A stretch of 64,000 nucleotides of DNA, from NCBI GenBank assembly GCA_030762935.1, contig CM060900.1:373692632-373756631 (forward strand), given 5' to 3'. The stretch comes from Hymenopus coronatus (taxonomy: Eukaryota > Arthropoda > Insecta > Mantodea > Hymenopodidae). The notes beneath the pieces are model-generated. The model was not told the origin of the DNA, ran no database searches, and saw nothing but the letters and a program-made list of their open reading frames with translations. Each line of letters begins with the position of its first letter. The first letter of the stretch is position 1. Positions 11,255 to 22,889 of this stretch are shown here, in pieces. Made by a program: the position numbers and the translations under genes.

Positions 11255-11515
11255 GTTGGATGAAGCGGCGTCTACGTGTGTTTTCTCGGAGTTCTCCGGT
11301 TTCACCTGCCATTCATTCCACAAATTGCTCATCATCACTTTTCCTATAATGCATTTCGCCTACGTTTTATATCATCCGCTTCCCTCACATTCATTCTAGG
11401 CAATTAGGTGATACTCTTATCTAATCCATGGCCCTCTGCTCAAGTGGCATCTGTCAGCTTGTAAGTCCTGGGGAGGGGGTGTATGTCCTCCATATGTGGA
11501 GGATCAGCAGGTGGA
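11255..11515 (+). repeat. Degenerate SINE, S3-related with a GTAAGTCCTGGG tail
   Basis: Contains TCTCGGAGTTCTCCGGTTTC and CTGCCATTCATTCCAC, matching the S3 body at 45150-45220, then a 3' part with GTAAGTCCTGGGGAGGGGG and CCTCCATATGTGGAGG shared with 54930-54990. The tRNA-like head is not recognisable. Confidence 0.6.
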
Positions 11516-13050
11516 GAAAAACAAAAAGAGTTGAATACCTTTGCGTGGATTCTGCTGATATGTGACGTCACATTGCCGCGCTGCTATGCTGAGTCCTTTC
11601 TTGACACATTACATCCGCTATATTTCAATTCCAAATTGGGAAAAGTACCGTTCTTGTGCTTCTTCTTTGGTTGGCTTTGTCTTAGTGGACCTAAATTCTT
11701 TGACAAGGTAATATGGTAACTGGAGTTATATTTAATCTGATTCCTGGAACGGACATCTTTGCTCTATTCTATGTGATTACATGAAATGAATTTTCTTTTT
11801 TGTACCCAAAAATTATGTTGCTTAAATGATAAAAACTGGAGGTAAATTTTCAATCAGTAATTCACTGTTATTTTCACACGTGACGGTGAACCACCTGGAC
11901 ACATATAGTTCAATAAAAATTGTCCAACTTTTTTCTTCTTCTTCTTCTTCTTCTTCTTCTTCTTCTTCTTCCCGTTCTGTAGTAAGGAAATGAGTGTAGG
12001 CTACACAATGCCAAACAACTCTTGTATTAATAGCATAATCGATCAATGCCATCTTTCGTCTTTTCAGTGGTTACTGAGACTGCCTTTCGCACTGCAAATA
12101 TATTGCTTACGGTTACAATAATGAAAATTGCAATGTGGATAGTTGCATGATGTACAGCAGAAATAAGTTCACAAATGCATAGTAAACCCCTCCTCCTTAA
12201 ACTGTGCTAATGGTACAAGAGCACGGTAACAGTCAATATGTACCTCACTCAAATTTTGCCAATGCAGGCACAAAAGGACAACATGAGTAATTCCAGGATT
12301 GTATAAAGAAGTTGACAGCTGTAAAGGAAGAAGCCTCATTACTGAGCAAAATATTAGTATAAAGCACAGAAGGTTGGATACCGCTGAACCATAACAGAAA
12401 TACATAGCAGAAATATAGCAGAAATACATAAGAATTGTCCAAGATAGACCTATAGGGATGCCCAGCGTCCAGGATTCAAGGACCTCAAACATATCTATTG
12501 AACTTGTAAAAACAGAAGTTTTTCCGGTTGCAAGAAATTATGTCCAACGTAATGAGATGTCTAACATAGAGAGATGTCCAAATGTAGAGGTTTTACTCTC
12601 ATTTATTTATTCCATTTATATTATGTTGGAACTTTTGCCAAAATGTTTTCTTTATATTTTTCGTTATGATTTTCCCACATGCCAAACATTAAATCCATGA
12701 TGGATGCCGGGAAACATTTTTGTTATCTAGACTCTGACGCCTACATATGTGCCTGTGAGATAAAAACAATTTTTCATATACCTCACTTAATACATTCTTA
12801 GAAGCATTCTTTTCCACTTCTCCTGCTACCATTCCTTTCTGTAGTATTTTGGAAGTACTAGGTTAATTAAAGTGTGAGTAACAAATTTTGTTGAGAAATA
12901 AGAGGAGTCTTATATTCCATCTCGAGCAAGCACACATTTTCTTCAAGAGAACTCATAATTGTTTTTCTTTTCTAATAATCTATTCACGGTGCACACGTGG
13001 AAAGACGAACAGTCGTACAAATTTGTAAAAGAAGGATTCAGAAAACATCA
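11516..13050. other. Unclassified intergenic DNA
   Basis: Contains a (CTT)n microsatellite at 11933-11970. The minus-strand frames at 12169-12492 and 12245-12442 overlap each other in different frames and show no domain. No gene recognised. Confidence 0.5.
11933..11970. repeat. (CTT)n microsatellite
   Basis: About 12 TTC/CTT triplets. The minus strand reads as poly-Glu, which is not a gene. Confidence 0.95.
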
Positions 13051-13059
13051 GTCATTTTA

Positions 13060-13640
13060 AGGTTTGTGCAAGGGCAGAAAACAGGTTAAATGTAAGCCCA
13101 TGAGGTAAGAGTGTGCAAGCGGGGGTAGGACACTTCGGCAACCGCGAAAAAAGTATTGATCTATTGCGGCCTACTCCGGGGGAAGGGATGAGAGGAGGGG
13201 AAACCACAGGCCAGCATACAGGAAATGACGGAGCCAAGCGCAGAGACGTACGGAAGTTCCTAACAGTGTTACTAAATGAGAACTCTGGCATGCCACGGAG
13301 GCTATACACGCGCCGGGAGCCTGTAGGAGGGATGCCTCTACAACGGCACCTAGCGCAACCAAGGGAAAGTGTTTTACTCGGAGCAAACGACCGTGCTATC
13401 TGCCTGCAAAGCCCCAAATCACACCAGCCGCCGACCTGAAAGATGAAGAGCAGAAATGAAATGAAGGAACCGCGGTAGATATACAGCACCCGAGCATTCG
13501 CTTAAGCGACCTCTGGAAAACCACGGAAACACGCAGGATCAGAGTGCGCGGTCGAAGGGAAGCGAAATCGTACCTCCCGAATGCCAGTTATAGTTGAAAC
13601 CGCCTGAGCCACCTGGCTCGGTAAAGTACGCTCATATAAA
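13060..13640 (-). repeat. GC-rich patch ending in a tRNA-like SINE head (type S6)
   Basis: Reverse complement of 13560-13640 reads CCGAGCCAGGTGGCTCAGGC, matching the head-like sequence at 53915 (CCGAGCCAGTGGCTCAGG). The rest, 13060-13480, is GC-richer than its surroundings and has overlapping frames on both strands (108-145 codons) with no recognisable domain. I read these frames as a by-product of base composition. Confidence 0.5.
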
Positions 13641-13841
13641 TAAATGCCATCCGCAATAGAAATATTGATCTCCAATGTGATTTTATGTCCTGAGAATGAA
13701 CCTATAGTAAGAATGTTTGTTTAGAGAAGAACAGTGTTTATATTTAGACATGCTCCTGATTTATTTGTATTAGTGTCAGCTACAGGGTTAATACACATGT
13801 GACATATTCTAAAAATATAATATGTTACATTAACATAAATT

Positions 13842-14705
13842 TCTCTATTTGTTCTACAACCTATTCTTACAAAAGATTATTCTTTTGCGTATACTAAAGA
13901 AATTATTAGAAATTGTCTTATTACTTGGCTCCTTATACGTAGAAGGGAAATAAGGGTCTAGGCTATAGCGACAGTCAAATGCTTTAAAAGCTGTCGCTAT
14001 ACGATTGTCATTGCAGTTACATTCTCTTTCCATGGCCAGGAATAAAACAAAGGCGAGATGAAACGGATGAGGACTTCCCATTTGAGAAAAGTTTAAGTAT
14101 TTTAAAATTGAAACCATTAACATGGAGTATCTCTGAAATGGGAGCTCTACAAACACTGTATGTGCCATAAATTGTCTGTTTTAACAGGATCTATATTTTT
14201 TGTGTTTTAAGTTTTAGTCTGTTTCTTATGGCTTAACACTTTTTGCTAAAGCTTTTCAGAATGAGGATAGATACAATAGTGTTTAAAGCCCGCTTTTACT
14301 GCATAGGCAACGCAGGCAATGACACTGATGATACGTGGAATGAAGATGGAGTACCGGTGGTATGCGATGGCGGGGGAAACCGGATAACCCGGAGAAAGTC
14401 CGCCCCTGCTCGCTTTGTCCACCAAAAATCCCACATGCTGTGGCCTGGGATCACACCCGGGCCGCCTGGGTGAAAGGCGAGTGGTGTAACCACTCGGCCA
14501 TGGAGTGGCTCAGAATTAAGAGGACTTCAGCGGCTATTGCTAAGAAATTCAAAATATACATTTTGTTTACCATGTAAATGTTCTTTAATATACGGTATTT
14601 TAATAAAAGTCGTTAAAACCATTTTTAGAAAATCGAAAATTTCGAAAAAATAATGCCTATAAAGGATTGAGGTGGCGGAATTTCCCTGAAAATCCTACTG
14701 ATCTA
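13842..14705 (-). repeat. Family A dispersed repeat with nested SINE
   Basis: Reverse orientation: starts at the right-end signature (TTCTACAACCTATTCTTAC), continues through CTTATACGTAGAAGGGAAAT, AGCTGTCGCTATACGATTG, CATGGCCAGGAATAAAACAA and AATATCTCTGAAATGG-like blocks, and is interrupted at 14268-14510. It resumes with AGGACTTCAGCGGCTATT and ends near the GAAAATCCTACT block. The left third of the unit is missing. Confidence 0.82.
14268..14510 (-). repeat. tRNA-derived SINE, type S3, nested in family A
   Basis: Reverse complement: head CCATGGCCGAGTGGTTACAC (A-box region) and GGGTGTGATCCCAGG (B-box region), then GGGATTTTTGGTGGACAAAG, TTCTCCGGGTTATCCGG, GTATCATCAGTGTCATTGCC and AGTAAAAGCGGGCTTTAAA. 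Imperfect copies of CAGAATGAGGA (14257-14267) and CAGAATTAAGAGGA (14511-14524) flank it and look like the target duplication. Confidence 0.87.
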
Positions 14706-14866
14706 GAGGATGGAGGCAAGGAATTCATAGATATCAGAGGCAAGAATACCACCATAATACCACCAAAGGATTGTAGGTAAATTTAAACAAAAATAAATCC
14801 CTTTTGCAGTGAGACTAGAAGTTCACTTTACTGTCTTTAACTAAAATATTAGATGACACATTTGTA

Positions 14867-16121
14867 CAGGGTTACTAAAAAAGAAATAAACCACTTTACT
14901 TCCTGTAAAACACTATTTACGGTAACTTAACGCGGTTTTTACTTGTTTGTAGAGGAAGTCTTGATGTTTACTTTCTGAGCTCACAAATGCTCAATATGGG
15001 CTCCTTTGGTCACGCAACATACATCAAGACGATAATCGAGTCCGTCCCAAACCCTATGTAACATATCAGAAGCCACGGCTTGTCTGATACTTTCTTTTAA
15101 GTCGTCTACATTAAGAGGAAGTAGAGGGATGAAAACTCTGGTTTTCATAAATCCCATTGAAAAAAGGCACACGGTGTGAGATCGGGGCTCCTTGGTGGCC
15201 AATGTGCAAGAGCATTATTGTCGGCTGTAGTACGGCCAATCCAACGATGTGGTAGGACTTCATCTAAGTAATCTCTAACATCTTTGAGCCTGTGAGGCGG
15301 TGCTCCATCTTGTTGGAAGATAAAGTTGTTTTGTTCCTCACTCAGTTGAGACATCAACTAGATCTATAAAATGTCATGGTACCTATGACCCGTGACTGTT
15401 TGCTATGCAAAGAAAAAGTGTTCATACACCTTCGTGTGAGATACCGCACAAAACTTTAGGAGAGTCCCGTAAATGTTTCACTACGCTCCTCGGAGGTTCA
15501 GTTCCTCATATTCAGAACTTTTGTTTATTCACTATTCCACTCAGCTGGAAAGTTGAGTCATCTCTGAAAATGATGCACTCACAAAAACCATCCTCCTCTT
15601 CATAACGTCGCAATATGTTAATGCAAAAGTCTTCCGTATAACCTTATCTTCTTCATGTACAAACTGCAACATCTGCAATGTGTAAGGCGTCATATGCAGT
15701 CACTTCCGCAAGATTTTCCATACAGCTTGCTGTGGAATTTTTAATTGCATGCTTGCCCTTGCACTGGATTTCTTCTGTAGGCAGCACGAACACGTTCAAC
15801 GTTCTCCTCTGAAACACGTGGTCTTCCCGAGCTTTTTCCCTTGTACAAACATCCGATTATTTCACATTTTCTATACCAGTCGTAGATTGACTTTCTATTG
15901 CTGATTGTGTTTTAGCAAATTACAACACACAAAATGCCTTTTCCACTGGATTTGCCATTTTAGCTTCTGCAACAACAAACAAAACAAATAAGCATTACCA
16001 ACAGCACCAATCGAAACCTTAGAAGTTTCTTAACATAACGCCGAAAAAATTATGTTGTTATCACTAGCAGTTATTGCTTTACAGGAAGTTTAAGTTGTCA
16101 ATTTATTTTGTAGTATTCTTG
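14867..16121 (-). mobile_element. IS630/mariner-type DNA transposon, end to end but decayed
   Basis: Plus-strand left end CAGGGTTACTAAAAAAGAAA is matched by the inverted right end (CAAGAATACTACAAAATAAA), and both are bounded by TA (14865-14866 and 16122-16123). A further shared block, TTCCTGTAAA, lies about 30-40 bases inside each end. The 1255-bp length fits a complete element with one transposase gene. Confidence 0.8.
14981..15958 (-). pseudogene. Transposase of the IS630/mariner superfamily (DUF4817-type N-terminus)
   Basis: Begins ATGGCAAATCCAGTGG at 15958 on the minus strand, giving MANPVEKAFCVL followed by a stop, then SGRPRVSEENVERVRAAYRR-like sequence of the helix-turn-helix region. 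After several frame breaks comes the catalytic part: NNFIFQQDGAPPHRLKDVRD with the second acidic residue in QQDG, RWIGRTTADNNALAHWPPRS, and PDLTPCAFFQWD, where the usual CDFF third acid is changed to CAFF. It ends with NVDDLKESIRQAV, MLHRVWDGLDYRLDV and VTKGAHIEHL then stop. The roughly 326-codon span matches the family's usual length, but multiple stops, frameshifts and the lost third catalytic Asp make it inactive. Confidence 0.9.
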
Positions 16122-16123
16122 TA

Positions 16124-18147
16124 CATCGAACAAAGGTTGCTTACAGTAAGTTGTTGAGAGTTAAATATTAGGATAATTACAAAATGCTTGGAATAATAAG
16201 TACATGAAATTAGTGGTTGTGGCGAAACATGTATGCTTTGCATTTTAAAAGCTCGAAACTGTCTGTCGCATAACGTTTGCCTATTAGCCTGAAGGCCTAG
16301 AACAGACTTTCTGATAACGCAAGTTTGTTTTCACGACAAGTGTTTGACAACAAACACCTCTGAATATGTGGACGTCAAAACAAGTGCTTCGTGCTCTGCC
16401 TATCTCAAAATGATACAATTTACAATGCTGCATCAAAACATGCCTAAAAGAATTTCGAATTCGCGACATTCAATTTCGGACTATCTCGAATATCAGCTAT
16501 AAGACTGGTATGTTTGTTTTGGTGTCCTTTCAAACATCCTCTTTGGAGGAAGAATTGAGATTGGTATATTCTGTGAGTGGTGATACATTTTATGTTTTGA
16601 AAAATGGTTTAGCCATTTCTGAGTTTCCAAGTAACATAAGATACCATGTCATACGGTGTACACACACACGCTCACACACCTCCCATATGCTTACGGATAC
16701 TCCCAGCCCACTCCCAGTCTCTCCTCTGTCTCTCTCGTGGTTTTCGTGGTTTTGTGTATACTCAGAAATAAACCTGCTTATTTAATGGAAAGGGAGAATC
16801 AAACTAAAAAGTTCTATGTGATATCCGGGATTTGATTTGCTGGTCTTCCGCTTTCCATGTGGTTGCTCTAACCAACTGCGTTACCAAGACAACATGGTGG
16901 TGCACACTAAATTCTCCAGCTTACTCGCATTTTTTTTTTCGGTAAACCACAAGGATATCTCAATTCATTCAGAGGTCGACTGACAACATCGTAAGTACTT
17001 CTAAGTTTCGTACTTTCTGGTTTAAACAACTGGTAAGCGTAAAAGATCCTTGGTTCTAATTCCGGCTAAGGAATTAAATTCTCCAGTTTGATTACCCTTT
17101 CCAACCTTCTCCTACACAAGGCTTGTGTGAAAGAGCGATTTCTTACCTATTTATTTTTGCTAATTTTCTAAGAACATATATTTTTATTGGGTGCACCTTT
17201 TCGAATTTAAATTATTTTGTCTCATTAAACTTTCTACTTTTTATTCGAATAACGTTTTGCTAAACAAAATAAAATACGTCTTAAATAACGCAGTTTCCTA
17301 GAGTTTTGAAACGCTTTTATGAACTTAAATCGTGAACCCATTTGATCGCGATTAATGTTTAATGCTAAGTTTAGTTATACGTTGGTTAATGCTTCTTCAT
17401 ACTACCTTTCATAGAGAATTGAAAATCATATGCTCCAAATAATGCAGTAACTTTTTGAAGCAAAAAAATCACCATAAGAAGATAAATGCTAACTTCAAGT
17501 CCAAGTTGAATACTTACCAAGGTTGTTAAGTATGGGCTATCTGCCAGCTTCCATTGTTTCAATATACACATATCCTCACTTGTTGTGAAGAGAATGAGGC
17601 ATTTAGCCAGAATAATATTTTGTGTTCTTCACAGAGAACACTCGGGTTATTGCTTTATTTCTCTACTTCTTTCATTCCTCTACAAACTTCTTGAGTGTTT
17701 TTGAACGGGCGTCTGTGTTGTGAAGTTTACATTATCCAGTGGAAATATTTCTTCCGGGATAACAAAATGTGTTCAGTAGCAAATATCTTGTCCTTGACCA
17801 TGAACGCAGAGGGGGACACCCCCCAAAATCAGCGTATATTTTATATACCAGGGATCTATTGCTTGTCTCATTTACATTTCCCGATCTGCTGAATATTTTC
17901 ACGACTTCTACAAGTAGAGAGGCAGTGTGGTCAAATATTTGTTTGTCCCACGCTGAATTCGCATAAAGCTAATTGAGGCATCATAAAAACTCAACAAAAT
18001 TAACCGGCTATTGGCAAACGTGAATGAAAGAGATATAATTGAAACTGAAATAATACAGGCGTTTTAAACTACGTTTGTTCACACATTTCTTGGATAGTTT
18101 CAGCATAATTAAGGGAAGAGAATACCCAAAAATCCTCATACTACAGA
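16124..18147. other. Unclassified intergenic DNA with a tRNA-like remnant
   Basis: No gene recognised. Bases 16815-16895 in reverse complement carry CGCAGTTGGTTAGAGCAACC and CAAATCAAATCCCGG, an A-box and B-box-like pair from an old SINE or tRNA pseudogene. Frames up to 91 codons here have no motif. Confidence 0.5.
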
Positions 18148-18445
18148 AGTCACCCTCTGTGGTGTAATGGTTACCATGCTAACTTCACGTGCCCAAGGTC
18201 GCGGGTTCAAACCCGGCAGAGGGCGATGGATTTTTTCGGGCGTAAAAATCCTTAGCATTGCTTCCTTCGGAAGGGAAGTAAAACTGTGGGTCCCGTGTCG
18301 TAGATTTACGGCACGTAAAAGAACCTCAAGCCTGATAGAGAGGCCTCTGAGCAAAATTAAGCGGTCTTTCACGCCCAGTATAGAATGGGTCGCTGAGAAC
18401 CACAGCAGTTAAAAAGCGTCCATAAATAACACGCCATTTCCATTT
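18148..18445 (+). repeat. tRNA-derived SINE, type S2, long copy
   Basis: The tRNA-like head has an intact 7-bp acceptor stem (CCCTCTG with CAGAGGG), an A box GTGGTGTAATGGTTACC and a B box GCGGGTTCAAACCCGG. The anticodon arm does not fold conventionally, so I do not call a functional tRNA. The body has GATGGATTTTTTCGGGCG, GGGTCCCGTGTCGTAGATTT, CACGTAAAAGAACCTCAAG, AAAATTAAGCGGTC and ends near CACGCCATTTCC. This is the best-preserved S2 copy in the window. Confidence 0.92.
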
Positions 18446-19730
18446 TTAAACTAAAGAATCAAGTTTTCATTTTTGCATACCCATAAAATTAATATACGAG
18501 CTGTATACAATCACATTTCTATGCTTTATTATCTCACATCATGGTCTGTCCCTTTAAATAACGCAATTTTAAACGTTGTTGTGCGAGGTGTTAACAGTTA
18601 ATAGCCAACCTTAATGTTTTGAATGTCCCGCAGGGTGCACTTGTTTTTTTTTTTTTTTTTTTTTTAATATAGCAATTGTCAAATTCGATGCTCCGTAATC
18701 ACGTATAAAAATTATATGCATTCTATTGTCTGAGAGTATTTAGGAAAGATTTTACAAATTTCGCTTAAACACTCTTTAGAATGTCTCTTAGAAAGTTGTG
18801 CAGCTGGTTACACAAAATAAGTCGAGTCTCTGCATTGCTGAATTTGGAGAAATATCCCAAAGCAAGAATGATTGATACACAGTTTAGTAAGATATACTAC
18901 TCAGTTAGAAACATATTCACAGTTAGGTATTTCATCATTCAAACATTCGGGATCTCAAAGCAAAGCAACAACACTTCTGTCAGATGACTGAACCATACAA
19001 AAAATACACCGTTGTCAAGAAATTGGATAAAGTGGTTGAGGAGGCCAGAAAGGGGGAAGAGGGTTTCATTTAACAACCAGTAAGCTTTTAAACCAACAAA
19101 AAGTATAACTGCAACAAAACTGAAAACGGATTATTTTTTGTTTCTCCACAAGCAGCTTTCCTAAAATATCCACTTAGTAATGTTGGTACATACATTTCTA
19201 GAACCACCTTAGGAATTTATTTTAAATGTTTGCAACGTGTTTTCCACTTAGGTTTAAACCCTTTCCAAAAACGAATTTATTGTGTAGTTTCAAACCTTTG
19301 CCCGCACAAATTACGGTCTTAGGATCCCCATAACAAATTTTTATTTTTCATTTAAATATTTTTTCCTAAATAATTTGAGGAAAAGCAAACTTTTTTACCC
19401 TAGGAGGAATAAGAGTAATATAGATTCAAAACTTTAGTGACAAAATAAAGTGTATTTGAATAAAAATAACTGAGTTATATACCCAAGTATCTTCAGAAAG
19501 CAATTTTTGAGGGTTAAATGCTCCAGGAAACTGGACTCTCAGACTTTTTCAGACCAAAGTATAAAAATTAACTTTTCAATCCTCCTCGATAAGTGGAAAG
19601 ATTTTGGAAATAGTTACTTTTTTTTTTTTTTTTTTTTTTTGGTATCTTCTTCCCTTAACACAAGCTACGATTAAGAGTGACATTATGGACCTATAATACG
19701 ACGGCCATGAGCTGCACACATTAAAAAAGG
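18446..19730. other. Unclassified intergenic DNA
   Basis: AT-rich, with poly-T tracts at 18643-18665 and 19618-19640, which could be reversed retroelement tails without a recognisable body. The 68-codon frame at 18781-18987 has no motif. Confidence 0.45.
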
Positions 19731-19732
19731 AA

Positions 19733-19733
<1 letters not shown>

Positions 19734-19771
<38 letters not shown>

Positions 19772-19873
19772 TCCTTGTTTTGTTTTTGTTATTATTATTA
19801 TTATCATCATCATCAGCATTGTTTTTGTTGTTATTATATTATCAACATCATTATTATGACTATAATTATCATG

Positions 19874-19908
<35 letters not shown>
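19734..19908. repeat. (AAT)n and (ATT)n microsatellites in inverted orientation
   Basis: An AAT run at 19734-19771 is followed by ATT/ATC-rich sequence and a long ATT run at 19873-19908. The two runs are complementary and could fold into a long hairpin. Confidence 0.9.
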
Positions 19909-20246
19909 CATTCCTCGTACTTGTAAGGCTCACCTGCAGAAGACCCAGTTAGTGTCGCCGTGAAATAAAGCTTTGTTTTCATTTTCTTTACTTCTTAGTT
20001 TCTAAGGTAACACAAGCGTTCCACACGAACTAAACAAAATCTGGTGATATTACTGGAAATGTGTATTTTTTTTCGTAGCTCCCCAGTAAAATAAAAGCGT
20101 GTAGTAAAGGGTGTCTGAATGTAATTCCGTCCCGCAGTTGATTTCGTGTAAAACTGCGATTCTTCTGATGCGCCAATGATCTGGTGTTTATGCGGAAGAA
20201 AAATTGAATCTCTCTTGATTTTGAAGTTGCTTCAAAGTGCCGGTTC

Positions 20247-20480
20247 CCATGGCCGCGCTCGCCAAGGCGTCTCGCTTTGGTGCTTCGTAGAGCAGGGGAT
20301 CGTGGGTTCAAGTCCCGCCTTTGGCGTGGGTGTTTTGTGTGAGTGTGTGTGTGTAAAAGAAGAAAACAGCAATTCAGTAATCATACAGCAAACGAAGCAA
20401 ACAAATAAGGTAAATAAAAGTAGGGTATGCAGCTCCGGAGTCCCTACCAGACTCCGCAACTGTATTTAAAAAAAAAAAGC
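20247..20480 (+). repeat. tRNA-derived SINE, type S4
   Basis: The tRNA-like head CCATGGCCGCGCTCGCCAAG (Leu-like A-box region) and GTGGGTTCAAGTCCCGCC (B box) are followed by a GT-rich stretch, AATTCAGTAATCATACAG, AAATAAAAGTAGGGTATGCA and CCAGACTCCGCAACTGTATT, ending in poly-A at 20468-20479. The matching copy at 61909-62157 confirms the extent. Confidence 0.92.
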
Positions 20481-20869
20481 ACACCACACAAAATCTGATT
20501 TATCAGAGAATAGTGTGAAAATAAAAGAACAAAGAAATGATTAGGTAGCATTGTAAATAAGCAAGGAGGAATAAAATGAGTTCAAATAAACAGTTAAACG
20601 ACGAACAATGCTTGAAAAGATGACTTTTTGGTGATGACTTGGTCTCCCACACCCGTCTAAGTCGGTTGAGCTTGGATAGTTGGTTTTTGCAAAGTTGGCG
20701 GTTTCAAGCGAAACTGACAGTTGCCAACTTTTTAGCAGATCTAAAAGTGTGGGTCGCCATTTTCGAGGCTCATGTGCAAACGTTCATTTATTTAATACTA
20801 AATTTATATTTTAGAGAGGAATGTTTTTATCGGTCGTGTATTGCATATAATTTTCCACTCAGAATCAGG

Positions 20870-21190
20870 CACGTTTAATATGCAGTACACGGTTTTTGTA
20901 TGGAGTATTGTCATGAACAATTACAGACTTTAATGCGTTTTGATAATCTTTCTTCTAACCAATTTTCAAAAATGTCCTCATTTGTACTGTGATGATAACC
21001 CACAGGAGCATGACGGACATAACTGATAATCCAAAACATCCACAACAGAAAATAATGACACTTCTGTCGCTTTTGCTCTCTAGTATTGTCACAGCACAAT
21101 TGTCAGTCCAGTTTTTCTTTCTACTACAATGACTGTCGAACCATGTTTCAACAATGTAGACATCGTCATAGCCTTGCAAGTGAAACATTT
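20870..21190 (-). pseudogene. IS630/Tc1-type DDE transposase remnant
   Basis: Minus-strand fragments in order: DDVYIVETWFDSHCSRKKNW, which resembles the Y-x-DETW region around the first catalytic residue but has Val in place of Asp; a diverged middle; then GYHHSTNEDIFENWLEERL in a second frame; and SVIVHDNTPYKNRV in a third, which carries the second catalytic Asp of the VMDNAPYH-type motif. The third catalytic residue and both termini are missing. Frame changes and the Asp-to-Val change show that it is dead. Superfamily call is from motif order only. Confidence 0.75.
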
Positions 21191-22590
21191 TATTAGTCTG
21201 AAGATACGGATTATTCCAGGCAATTATTCCTGATGCTTAATGTTGTAGTCGAGTAAATGAATACATAATCTGTGTAAACTGTCATTTGTACCATGGATTC
21301 TACTAGAAAGCTCACTGCTGAGAATTTACCGACCATGTATAAATAAAAAAAACTGTGCAACAAAGTAAATCTCGAGGAGGATCATCGATTCTGCAGAACT
21401 GAAATTTATATTTATTCACTTTTTTGTTGGCATATGGCCAGCGTCAATATCACATATATGAACAAATTGCTTCACTGCTTAGCACTAATGCCTGTTGCCT
21501 CTCCTATGACTGTAGAGGATTGTTACACCTCCACTATCAAGAACCTTCGCAAGAAGTATAATACGTTTTTCACTATCGCTACTGTTTCTTTATATAATAT
21601 ATCACCTGTTCCAATGACGGGCTACTTTTATTTTTCACGGTCTTTTTGGGCGAAGAAGGTCCAGGTTTCTGAAGTTAATTCACCTCATTAGATTTCAGGT
21701 TCAGATGATATCCAGGGTCGGTAAAGGAACGACATGTTTTGCACTAACTCGCCGGTTTGCAAACGCACATTAAACACGAAACTAGAGTGACTGCTGACAA
21801 AGCGGAAATAAGCATACATTTGGCTACGTTGCTTCCCAACCTACTAATGAGGGTTGACTTTGTTTTCTAAAGGTTATTGCTAAACGGCATGGGGAAGGTC
21901 ATCTTGTTTCAAAAGCTATACTTCGTATTCACGACTATTTTATAACTTCTGGTTAAAGATAGCACCGCAGGAGGTCGGTACGCAAAGGGATTCCTAACTT
22001 TTCTTTTTTACTTGTTTTATTTCGTAACTGAGATATACGCATTTATATGGTAGTAGTAACGAAATTGTCGTATTTGTTTACTTTCGTATCGCAGCAGCTT
22101 CGTACACAACGTTACCCTCTGCTACATTCAGAACAAATGTTTGTCATTTGTGATGCTCAGTTTTAACTCCAAAATTCTCTCTGTAATCAAGCTTTTACAT
22201 TTAATTTTCAGCCATCCAGATCTCGAAATTTTGCCCTGCATCAGAAATTCTTAGTTGAAGCCAAATTAAACAAGTATCGAAATTCAGGTAAATTTCACAA
22301 AGTAATTTATTTAGAGATAAATAGTAGGAGGTATAAATGTATAAAATGCATATTTAGGATGCACCAGAGCTCGCAGTTCATTTCTGTACTGGTTGAAGAT
22401 TATTACATGAAAATACCAAATACAAGTCACCTTTAATATATCACTTTTCTTCGAGCAATGCATTGTTTGCTTTGCTTCACGACAAAGCACTTAAACAACA
22501 CGTCTAATAAAAGCTATACAAGTTTTAACAGTTTTGATCATATAAACCCCGTAAAGTGAAACCACGGATATGCTAAGTGTGAAAATGATG
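21191..22590. other. Unclassified intergenic DNA
   Basis: No gene recognised. The 85-codon frame at 21434-21691 has no known motif and no clear coding character. Confidence 0.45.
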
Positions 22591-22648
22591 ACGATGATAA
22601 TGATAATAATAACAATAACAACAACAACAACAATAATAATAATAATAA

Positions 22649-22679
<31 letters not shown>

Positions 22680-22682
22680 AGG
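22590..22682. repeat. Compound triplet microsatellite (AAT, AAC, AAG)
   Basis: A run that passes from ATGATAAT through AACAAC and AATAAT into AGAAGAAGAAG. The opposite strand reads as poly-Leu and poly-Phe. Confidence 0.92.
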
Positions 22683-22889
22683 AATGCAATTTTTGTGTGA
22701 GTTGCAGTTTTCGTGCTTTTACATTTTTTCGGACAAATGTACATCTGTAGCACCTGAATTAGTCTACGAATTAACTTATGTCTACTTCTGAATTTAGTCT
22801 ACGAATTATCTGAAAATCAAACATGGAAAACAATACAGTGCATTTCTTACGTTACACCCACACGACCAGTTATGCTTGCTGTACACTTT

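Noticed and set aside
13052..13489. Overlapping 145- and 108-codon frames on opposite strands
   Set aside because: Both are explained by the GC-rich composition, which lowers stop-codon frequency; no domain was recognised and the end overlaps a SINE-like head.
20892..21188. A host gene encoded by the 77- and 62-codon minus frames
   Set aside because: Together they read as a frame-shifted transposase with a lost catalytic residue.
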